A DNA stretch of 6,427 nt. Source: Promethearchaeota archaeon. GTDB taxonomy: Archaea; Asgardarchaeota; Lokiarchaeia; Sigynarchaeales; SOKP01. Location of the stretch: contig JAGXNZ010000257.1 in NCBI GenBank assembly GCA_019894655.1, positions 1 to 6,427 on the forward strand, written 5' to 3'. Numbering within the stretch: the stretch's first letter is position 1; each line of letters starts with the position of its first letter. The position numbers and the translations under genes were made by a program. Below, in pieces: positions 1 through 5,643 of this stretch. A model generated the notes under the pieces. The model worked only from the letters and a program-made list of their open reading frames with translations. It had not been told where the DNA came from and did no database searches.

Positions 1-2382
1 ATGATGGACACGGTTTTAAATCTAGGCTTAAACGATGAATCTATTAAAGGAATGGCAGAACTGACAGAAAATCCTCGATTTGCCTATGATTCCTTAAGAA
101 GATTTATTCAAATGTTTGGTGACGTTTGTATGGGGATCGGGGATGAGAAATTTGAAAGAATACTCGATAAATATAAACGTGCGATCTCTAGAAGTGCTCA
201 AGATACAGATTTACAAGTCCAAGATTTACACAAAGTAATTGCTGATTATAAGGCTTTATATGAAAAAGAAATTGGTTCACAATTCCCTCAAGATCCCTTT
301 AAACAGCTATTTATAGCAATAGAAGCGGTATTTAAATCTTGGAATAATAAGCGAGCAATTACATATCGAAAGATTTCTAATATTCCTAATTTAGGAACAG
401 CTGTTAATATACAAGCGATGGTATTTGGAAATAAAGGAAATAATTCCGCCACGGGAGTTGCATTTACGCGAGATCCTTCGAATGGAGATAATGTAAAGTT
501 TGGGGAATATTTAACTAACGCACAAGGAGAAGATGTAGTTGCAGGAATACGAACCCCTAAGAAGCTTGAAGAACTTGCCAAAGAGTTTCCAGAAATCTAT
601 GAAGATTTAAAGCAAACAATGGTTAAACTCGAAAATCACTATAAAGATATGCAAGATATTGAGTTCACAATTGAAAATGGAGTCCTTTACATCCTCCAAA
701 CTAGAAATGGAAAACGCACGCCTTCAGCAGCAGTTAAAATCGCAGTGGATATGGTTAAGGAAGGTTTAATAACTCGGGAAGAGGCAATTATGAGTATCGA
801 TCCAAGCAAAATATCGAAACTTTTATTTAAAAGCATAGATGAGAATGCTATAGTGCGTGTCTTAGCAAAAGGTATTAATGCTTCACCAGGTGCCGTATCT
901 GGAATCGTAGTATTTGATTCTGATCGCGCTGAAGAGTTGGCCAATTCTCAAGAAAAAGAGATTATTTTAGTACGACCTCAAACTAAACCTGAGGATATTC
1001 ATGGTTTATATGCATCCAGTGGCGTTTTAACTCAATTTGGAGGAAAAACATCTCATGCTGCCGTTGTTGCTAGGGGAATGGGTAAACCAGCTGTAGTCGG
1101 TGCTCAAGATATTGAAATTGACGAAGAAACCAAAGAATTCAGAGTAGGAGAAACTGTAATTACAGAAGGAGAATACATAACTATCGATGGAACAACGGGG
1201 CGCGTAATAGAAGGAATAGTTCCGCTAATAGAACCCGAGATAAAGGGTGAATTCTTAGAATTATTAGAAATAGCTGACGAAGTTCGAACCATGGGTGTTC
1301 GAGCAAATGCAGATACGCCTACAGACGCTAAGAAAGCGTTAGAATTTGGCGCTGAAGGTATAGGATTAACGAGAACGGAGCATATGTTCATGGCACAAGA
1401 GAGGTTGCCTGTTGTTCAGAAGATGATAATGGCTCGAACCATGGAGGATCGCCAAGACGCGCTAGATAAAATCTTACCTATGCAAAAAGGAGATTTCATC
1501 GAAATCTTTAAAATTATGGAAGGCAAACCCGTGACAATTAGATTGCTTGATCCTCCATTGCATGAGTTCTTACCCGAATTATCCACAGTGTTATTAGAGT
1601 ATCAGGAATTGAAAATGACAAATTCTCTATCTAAATCATTGCTAGATATAAGCCCTCTTGACGAAGAAATAAAAAAGAAGAAAACAGTTATTAAATTAAT
1701 TCGCTCTTTATCGGAGGAAAACCCAATGATGGGACTTAGAGGTTGTAGGCTTGGGATCGTTTGGCCTGAAATTAATGAGATGCAAGTTAAAGCTATTTTT
1801 CAAGCAGCTTGCGAGCTCAAATTGAAAGGTGTTGAGGTTAAACCTGAAATAATGATCCCCCTTATTGGTATGATTTCAGAATTGCAATATGTGAAAGCTC
1901 AGCTACTTGAAATAGCCGAGCAAACTATTAAGGATTACGGAGTAGATTTAAAATACAAATTTGGAACAATGATTGAAATACCGAGAGCCGCTCTCACCGC
2001 AGATGAGATTGCTATGGAAGCCGAGTTTTTCTCGTTTGGAACTAACGATTTGACACAGATGACATTTGGATTTAGTCGAGACGACGCTGAAGGAAAATTC
2101 CTTCCGGTATACCTAAATAAAGAAATTTTGGAGCGAAATCCTTTTGAATTCTTAGATCAAGACGGGGTAGGCAAATTAATGAAGATCGCTGTCAAACTGG
2201 GTCGAGAAACAAGACCTGATCTGAAGTGTGGGATTTGTGGAGAACATGGTGGTGAACCCAGTTCGATTATGTTTGCTCATTCAATTGGTTTAGATTATGT
2301 GTCTTGTTCTCCCTTCAGAATTCCTGTGGCTCGTATTTCAGCAGCACAAGCTGAAATAATGAAAAAAAACAAAGAATTATAG
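1..2382 (+). CDS. ppdK: pyruvate, phosphate dikinase (5'-truncated by window edge)
   Basis: This cytoplasmic enzyme interconverts pyruvate + ATP + Pi and PEP + AMP + PPi through a phosphohistidine carrier. The visible 793 residues cover the rest of the ATP-grasp domain (about 1-240, with E221, Q233 and R235 in the nucleotide site), the swivelling phosphohistidine domain (about 290-405, catalytic H352 in GGKTSHAAVVARGMGK) and the PEP/pyruvate TIM barrel (about 430-790). Barrel active-site residues visible are R458 (GLTRTEH), R514 (IRLLDPP), E659 (MIEIPR), N682/D683 (FGTNDLTQ) and C746 in CGICGEHGG. The opening residues MMDTVLNLGLND match an internal family motif normally preceded by about 100 residues. 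Those carry ATP-binding Lys and Arg residues, so position 1 is not the true start unless the gene is split. One oddity is that the Arg usually found just before the swivel GG is Phe346, and the following Met is Lys349. The stop is TAG, and 66 bp separate it from the next gene. The family call is very secure; the preferred reaction direction cannot be read from sequence. Confidence 0.97.
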   Translation: MMDTVLNLGLNDESIKGMAELTENPRFAYDSLRRFIQMFGDVCMGIGDEKFERILDKYKRAISRSAQDTDLQVQDLHKVIADYKALYEKEIGSQFPQDPFKQLFIAIEAVFKSWNNKRAITYRKISNIPNLGTAVNIQAMVFGNKGNNSATGVAFTRDPSNGDNVKFGEYLTNAQGEDVVAGIRTPKKLEELAKEFPEIYEDLKQTMVKLENHYKDMQDIEFTIENGVLYILQTRNGKRTPSAAVKIAVDMVKEGLITREEAIMSIDPSKISKLLFKSIDENAIVRVLAKGINASPGAVSGIVVFDSDRAEELANSQEKEIILVRPQTKPEDIHGLYASSGVLTQFGGKTSHAAVVARGMGKPAVVGAQDIEIDEETKEFRVGETVITEGEYITIDGTTGRVIEGIVPLIEPEIKGEFLELLEIADEVRTMGVRANADTPTDAKKALEFGAEGIGLTRTEHMFMAQERLPVVQKMIMARTMEDRQDALDKILPMQKGDFIEIFKIMEGKPVTIRLLDPPLHEFLPELSTVLLEYQELKMTNSLSKSLLDISPLDEEIKKKKTVIKLIRSLSEENPMMGLRGCRLGIVWPEINEMQVKAIFQAACELKLKGVEVKPEIMIPLIGMISELQYVKAQLLEIAEQTIKDYGVDLKYKFGTMIEIPRAALTADEIAMEAEFFSFGTNDLTQMTFGFSRDDAEGKFLPVYLNKEILERNPFEFLDQDGVGKLMKIAVKLGRETRPDLKCGICGEHGGEPSSIMFAHSIGLDYVSCSPFRIPVARISAAQAEIMKKNKEL

Positions 2383-2448
2383 GAAATTACACTCCTTTTT
2401 ACCTAATATCTTCTAATTATCAAAAATTAAGCTTTTTTTGAATATAAT
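2383..2448 (+). promoter_or_regulatory. ppdK-methyltransferase intergenic gap: T-runs and weak TATA-like stretch
   Basis: This 66-bp gap contains a T5 run (2396-2400) and a T7 run (2433-2439), the kind of T-tracts at which archaeal RNA polymerase terminates. A weak TATA-like stretch, caaaaattaag, lies about 21-28 nt before the next ATG. There is no Shine-Dalgarno sequence before that ATG, so a leaderless or nearly leaderless transcript is plausible. Both roles are inferred from composition only, and the T7 run sits so close to the start codon that it could also be fortuitous. Confidence 0.3.
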
Positions 2449-3102
2449 ATGAGTTTAGAAAAATATAAAGAAGATTTTCTTAAAGATATAGATTTTATAG
2501 ATAAAACCATTAAAAAATTAAACTTACAACATGATTCTAAGATAATTGATGTAGGTACCGGGATTGGAGCTATGGCAATATTACTTGCGCTCAATAATTT
2601 TAATGTTTTAACTGGAGAACCTAAGATAGATATTGAAACAGATCATTCGCACCACCATGATCACAGCCTTAAAATGGATTTAGACAACGATGTAGACCAT
2701 GAAGATCATCACTTAAGCACTACGGGGGAAACTTGGAAGCCTTGGGAAAATTGGGATGTTTCTGCTAAAAAATTAAATGTACTTGACAGGATTAAATATC
2801 AGCATTTCAATGTTGAAAAACTACCTTTTGCTAATAAATTTTTTAATGGTATATTTATGTATGATACTTTACAGCATGTACGTAATCGAGATCTTGCTCT
2901 AAAAGAGTGTCAAAGGGTTTTAGCTCCTGATGGAGTAATCTTTGTCGTAGAATGGAGTAGAGAAACTATTGAATATGAGAATAGAGTGTACGGTTATGGC
3001 ATTGAATATGTAGACCCGAGTAATTACATAAAATCTAGTGATGTCTCAATTGAAACCATCAATGGGAAATTCGTTATCATTTATCTTATTCAGAAAATTT
3101 AG
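2449..3102 (+). CDS. class I SAM-dependent methyltransferase with His/Asp-rich insertion
   Basis: This is a 217-residue Rossmann-type methyltransferase, predicted soluble. Motif I is IIDVGTGIGAMA (residues 32-43, G36/G38/G40), the second strand is NVLTGEP (52-58) with a likely ribose-binding E57, and the later core reads FNVEKLPFANKFFNGIFMYDTLQHV (split: FNVEKLPF 120-127, FFNGIFMYDTLQHV 131-144), then L158-G162 and the strand VIFVVEW. The pattern resembles the Methyltransf_11 group. Between residues 65 and 90 lies an insertion with eight histidines (66, 68, 69, 70, 72, 84, 87, 88) among Asp/Glu, followed by a Trp-rich segment (W96, W99, W102). Such loops usually bind Zn, Ni or similar metals in other proteins. 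The substrate is not predictable and the neighbours do not help. The start is fixed by an in-frame TAA at 2428-2430 with no other ATG or Shine-Dalgarno sequence between. The methyltransferase fold is secure; metal binding is inference. Confidence 0.85.
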   Translation: MSLEKYKEDFLKDIDFIDKTIKKLNLQHDSKIIDVGTGIGAMAILLALNNFNVLTGEPKIDIETDHSHHHDHSLKMDLDNDVDHEDHHLSTTGETWKPWENWDVSAKKLNVLDRIKYQHFNVEKLPFANKFFNGIFMYDTLQHVRNRDLALKECQRVLAPDGVIFVVEWSRETIEYENRVYGYGIEYVDPSNYIKSSDVSIETINGKFVIIYLIQKI

Positions 3103-3189
3103 TATATTCGGAATATAAGTAATTCTTCATTACTCAGCACCATTTATTCAGTAATAAAATAATTAAATCTTCAAATTTTATTTATATTC
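3103..3189 (+). promoter_or_regulatory. tyrS upstream region: palindrome, competing short hairpins and TATA-like stretch
   Basis: This 87-bp gap begins immediately after the methyltransferase stop with a perfect inverted repeat, tatattc-g-gaatata (3103-3117). AGTAAT (3118-3123) can pair with ATTACT (3129-3134). A second AGTAAT (3150-3155) can pair with the same ATTACT, so the two hairpins exclude each other. A third stem, TTTATT/AATAAA (3143-3148/3153-3158), overlaps the second. The stretch aataaaataattaaat (3153-3168) is a candidate TATA box ending about 21 nt before the tyrS ATG. No Shine-Dalgarno sequence is present. All stems are short and AT-rich, so any regulatory role is a guess. Confidence 0.3.
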
Positions 3190-4326
3190 ATGGATGCATC
3201 AGAACAATTTGAATTAATCAAAAGAGGAACTGAAGAAATTTTAACTGAGGACGATTTAAAGAAATATTTGGAAGCGGGAGTGCCTTTAACTCATTATATC
3301 GGATTTGAAATCTCAGGAAAGGTTCATTTAGGAACTGGTATTGTGAGCATGTCAAAAATTAAAGATTTTTTGGATGCTGGGGTTAAGTGTACAGTATTCT
3401 TAGCTGATTGGCATAGTTGGATAAACGATAAACTAGGTGGAGATCTAGCGCAAATCCAGAGAATTGCTACAGGCTATTTTAAAGAAGGCTTAAAAGCTTG
3501 TCTTAAAGCTGTTGGTGCTGATCCAGAGAAAGTAACCTTTACTTTAGGGACAGATCTATATCACAATAACGACCAATACTGGGAAACATTTATCGATGTA
3601 TGCAAAAACACAACTCTTAACAGAATGCACAGAAGTATCACGATAATGGGGCGAAAATTAGGTGAGGGAGTTGACTTTGCTAAATTGTTGTATCCAGCTA
3701 TGCAAGTTGCAGATATTTTTATACAAAATGTTAATTTAGCCCATGCAGGATACGATCAGAGAAAGGCACATGTTGTAGCTCGAGATGTTGCGTTAAAGAT
3801 GAAAAAAAACAATTTGGTTAATACCGTCGGAGAAAAAATAAAACCAATATGCGTTCATCATCATTTAATACTAGGATTGACAAAACCCGCTATCTGGCCC
3901 ATTGAAGATCAAACTCAACTTCAAGAAATGTGGTCAGATATGAAAATGAGCAAATCAATACCAAATTCAGCTGTGTTTGTCAACGATACTCCAGAAGAGA
4001 TAAAAATTAAAGTAGAAAGCGCATTCTGTCCTGAAGGAAATGTGTCTGTTAATCCAATTTTAGATTGGGCTAAATTTGTGATTTTTAGGAATAAGGGTTC
4101 AACAATTTTAATTGAGAGAGAAGCAAAATTTGGCGGAAACATTGAATTCAATTCTTATACAGAATTAGAAAAAGCATTTTTATCAAAAAGCTTGCATCCT
4201 CATGATCTAAAAATGGGAGTAGCGAATAAGATAACTGAGATATTAGAGCCCGTTAGAAAACATTTTGAGAAACCCAGCATTCAAAAAATGAAAAAGGAAT
4301 TAGAAGAATTAATGGTTACCCGTTAA
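3190..4326 (+). CDS. tyrS: tyrosyl-tRNA synthetase, archaeal/eukaryotic type
   Basis: This cytoplasmic class Ic synthetase activates tyrosine with ATP and charges tRNA-Tyr. At 378 residues it is longer than the roughly 306-residue Methanocaldococcus enzyme. Y36 in YIGFEISGK corresponds to the tyrosine-recognition Tyr. The HIGH signature is the variant HLGT (46-49), and KMSKS is canonical (252-256). The tyrosine pocket signature YPAMQVAD supplies Y168, Q172 and D175, and is followed by the DQRKAH segment (189-194). FGGNIEFNSYTELE and HPHDLK near the C-terminus match the anticodon-binding part, with D339 at the place of the residue that contacts G34. ADWHSWINDKLGG is typical of the crenarchaeal/Pyrococcus-like subgroup rather than of bacterial TyrRS. 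The call is TyrRS rather than TrpRS because of the Tyr-pocket residues and the HPHDLK segment. Translation appears not to use a Shine-Dalgarno sequence. The next gene follows after 80 bp on the same strand. Confidence 0.95.
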   Translation: MDASEQFELIKRGTEEILTEDDLKKYLEAGVPLTHYIGFEISGKVHLGTGIVSMSKIKDFLDAGVKCTVFLADWHSWINDKLGGDLAQIQRIATGYFKEGLKACLKAVGADPEKVTFTLGTDLYHNNDQYWETFIDVCKNTTLNRMHRSITIMGRKLGEGVDFAKLLYPAMQVADIFIQNVNLAHAGYDQRKAHVVARDVALKMKKNNLVNTVGEKIKPICVHHHLILGLTKPAIWPIEDQTQLQEMWSDMKMSKSIPNSAVFVNDTPEEIKIKVESAFCPEGNVSVNPILDWAKFVIFRNKGSTILIEREAKFGGNIEFNSYTELEKAFLSKSLHPHDLKMGVANKITEILEPVRKHFEKPSIQKMKKELEELMVTR

Positions 4327-4406
4327 ATAAAGGATCAGAACTTAACTTCCTAAAACAAATATAAAAATTTAATTTTTTCAAATAAGTAAATAATTTCTAG
4401 CTACTT
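4327..4406 (+). promoter_or_regulatory. tyrS / VPS29-like intergenic gap: TATA-like box and T-run
   Basis: This gap holds aaatataaaaattt (4357-4370), the best TATA-like sequence among the plus-strand gaps, centred about 43 nt before the next ATG. That spacing would allow a leader of some 15-20 nt. A T6 run (4373-4378) follows, which could act as a weak terminator for tyrS. No convincing Shine-Dalgarno sequence precedes the ATG at 4407, and an in-frame TAG at 4398-4400 excludes a start further upstream. The assignments rest on sequence pattern alone. Confidence 0.35.
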
Positions 4407-5033
4407 ATGATAAAAATATTGGCAATTGGCGATTCTCATATACCTCGTAGAGCCAAAAACATCCCTATTCAAATTTGTAGTATTCTACAAAAGAGTGTTT
4501 TAAATGGAAAGTTCGATTATACTTTTTTTACTGGAGATGTTATTAAAGCACCAAGATTCATGAGTTATCTAAAAAAAATAACGAAAACCGAAGTATTAGT
4601 TGTAGTTGGAAATATGGATTACTACGGTGGGAACCGAAATGCTCCCTTTTATCAACACATCAAGATATCTTTAGAAACTAAAGAAGTTTTTACAGTTGGA
4701 TTAACACATGGTCATCAAATTAACCCAAGGGGGGATCACGCTCAGCTTGGAGCTCTTGCGATTGACAACAACTATAATGTCCTCATATCGGGTCACACTC
4801 ATAAGGAAGAGGTTGTTCTAACAAATAAGGGCGTGTTATTATTAAATCCTGGAAGCGTCACCGGAGCATGGTCATTTGTTGCAAGTCGAAATCCGTCGTT
4901 TATAGTTTTGATTCTCAATGAAAAAACTGGAGAAATTGATGTATTACTGCATCAATACGAAATTAGGTCATCTGAGTTAAGAGAAAAAAAGTCTCATTTC
5001 ATTTTCAGAAATAAAACTATACAAAAAAATTAG
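4407..5033 (+). CDS. VPS29-like calcineurin-fold metallophosphoesterase
   Basis: This 208-residue protein belongs to the YfcE/MJ0936/VPS29 branch of the calcineurin-like phosphoesterases. All dinuclear-metal ligands are visible: D9 and H11 (GDSHIP), D44 (TGD), N69 (GNMD), H101 (THGHQ), and H130 and H132 (SGHTH). Several segments resemble eukaryotic VPS29 as I recall the human protein: GDSHIPRRAKNIP against GDLHIPHRCNSLP, THGHQINPRGD against IHGHQVIPWGD, LISGHTHK, NPGSVTGAW against NPGSATGAY, and PSFIVL against PSFVLM. VPS29 is the retromer/retriever subunit that scaffolds VPS35 and is thought to have lost phosphatase activity. This protein keeps TGD and GNMD, where human VPS29 has TGN and GDFD, so it may still be an enzyme. 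A basic tail (about 185-208, ending KNKTIQKN-like) extends beyond the human length. There is no signal peptide or membrane segment. The superfamily is certain; the VPS29 relationship is likely but needs phylogeny. Confidence 0.9.
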   Translation: MIKILAIGDSHIPRRAKNIPIQICSILQKSVLNGKFDYTFFTGDVIKAPRFMSYLKKITKTEVLVVVGNMDYYGGNRNAPFYQHIKISLETKEVFTVGLTHGHQINPRGDHAQLGALAIDNNYNVLISGHTHKEEVVLTNKGVLLLNPGSVTGAWSFVASRNPSFIVLILNEKTGEIDVLLHQYEIRSSELREKKSHFIFRNKTIQKN

Positions 5034-5071
5034 TTGGTTTATTCTTAGGATTTTCTGATAAGCTATTTTTT
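5023..5071. terminator. convergent 3' ends with T-runs in both directions
   Basis: The plus-strand VPS29-like gene and the minus-strand gene end 29 bp apart (5034-5062). The gap itself has no long T-run. A T6 run on the plus strand (5066-5071) lies inside the last codons of the minus gene. A run of seven A's on the plus strand (5023-5029), read as T7 by the opposite transcript, lies in the last codons of the VPS29-like gene. Each transcript would therefore terminate inside the other gene's tail, giving overlapping 3' ends. This is inferred from archaeal T-tract termination. Confidence 0.4.
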
Positions 5072-5491
5072 AGGTGATTTGATCTCATCTAATACGAGGA
5101 TTTTGGGAAGTTTAAGTAGTAAACCCAAATTTCTTTTTCCATCACTACTTTTATCATATCTCAATTTCTTAAAGCCGAATTTATTCTTTTTTAACATCAT
5201 ATTTAGAGTAGAATTTTCGCCGTTAGAAAAGTACATTAAGCCCTCTGGAGTAGACCTTAGCTCTAAATCGTATTCTTCTAATTTTCCTCTTTCAAGATTA
5301 TATTTTCCATTCTTTGCTATTAAATTTACCCATAAATAGAAATCTTCTTCAACTTGAAGTCCAAGATTCAATCTTGCTTGAAAACTGTTTAATACCTTTA
5401 AATTCTTAGGACTTCTGCGCTTATCTAAAATAATACTCTCAATAACTCCCTTGAACGTTACAAATAAATTTTCTTTTTCAGAATCTTCCAT
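5063..5491 (-). CDS. small lysine-rich protein, possible SCP2-like domain
   Basis: This is a 142-residue soluble protein with no signal peptide, no membrane segment and no obvious catalytic motif. After a variable N-terminus, residues 45-134 show an alternating pattern reminiscent of the SCP2 sterol-carrier fold: a hydrophobic strand (FYLWVNLIAKNGKYNL, 51-66), a short turn GKLEEYDLELRSTPEGL (69-85) matching the SCP2-type 'G...DlelxxspEdl' step, a G-containing loop (YFSNGE, 87-92), KFGFKKLR (104-111) near the 'gklk..G' position, and a closing leucine-rich helix (LGLLLKLPKILVL, 122-134). I do not recognise it outright. If correct, it would bind lipids or acyl chains. The ATG at 5491 is preceded by AGGT eight bases upstream, a modest Shine-Dalgarno match. 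It diverges from the alcohol dehydrogenase and converges on the VPS29-like gene. It is preferred over the overlapping plus-strand frame because its composition is protein-like and its start and promoter layout make sense. Confidence 0.75.
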   Translation of the reverse strand: MEDSEKENLFVTFKGVIESIILDKRRSPKNLKVLNSFQARLNLGLQVEEDFYLWVNLIAKNGKYNLERGKLEEYDLELRSTPEGLMYFSNGENSTLNMMLKKNKFGFKKLRYDKSSDGKRNLGLLLKLPKILVLDEIKSPKK

Positions 5492-5643
5492 GATTGTATA
5501 CCTTTTTTTTAAGACCTTAGAAGTTTTATTTTTCTTTAATCGTTAATAATTTATTTAATCTAAAAAAATATAAGTATTATTAATCTATCAAAATAGAAAT
5601 TTAAATTTTAAAAATATTAATAAATAGATGGTGAATCTGTAAA
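5492..5643. promoter_or_regulatory. divergent AT-rich promoter region
   Basis: This 152-bp region separates the minus-strand small protein gene from the plus-strand alcohol dehydrogenase. For the plus gene, a perfect 12-bp palindrome aaatttaaattt (5597-5608), running into ttttaaaaatatt, is a candidate TATA element. For the minus gene, the A/T stretch around 5523-5537 is a candidate at 33-46 nt before its ATG. An 8-bp inverted repeat, TTAATAAT (5543-5550) and ATTATTAA (5576-5583), flanks another TATA-like stretch, taaaaaaatataa (5561-5573), which could be an operator arrangement. A T8 run (5503-5510) sits next to the minus-gene start. Base composition this extreme makes chance matches common. 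Confidence 0.4.
5630..5634 (+). promoter_or_regulatory. Shine-Dalgarno GGTGA for the alcohol dehydrogenase
   Basis: GGTGA matches the core of the archaeal GGAGGTGATC sequence complementary to the 16S rRNA 3' end, and sits nine bases before the ATG at 5644. Its TGA is also an in-frame stop, which fixes 5644 as the first possible ATG start. It is the only clear Shine-Dalgarno site on the plus strand in this window. Confidence 0.65.

Noticed and set aside
288..1391. Three minus-strand open frames (288-581, 687-944, 1104-1391) within ppdK.
   Set aside because: They lie entirely opposite conserved PPDK sequence, have Ser/Ile-rich antisense composition, and show no start signals.
1284..1444. The 11-mer tcgaaccatgg repeated at 1284-1294 and 1434-1444.
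   Set aside because: Both copies encode the RTM tripeptide in the same reading frame of ppdK, so this is coincidence of coding, not a repeat element.
2383..3189. Possible tRNA gene or structured RNA in the gaps around the methyltransferase and before tyrS.
   Set aside because: No T-loop (GGTTCRAAT-like) sequence or cloverleaf pairing is visible, and the gaps are too short and AT-rich.
3921..4151. A 76-codon minus-strand open frame within tyrS.
   Set aside because: It is antisense to the KMSKS and anticodon-binding regions and has no independent support.
5079..5339. An 86-codon plus-strand open frame opposite the small minus-strand gene.
   Set aside because: It is a Ser/Phe-rich antisense shadow. 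The minus-strand frame is longer, has balanced composition, a Shine-Dalgarno match and a fold-like pattern.
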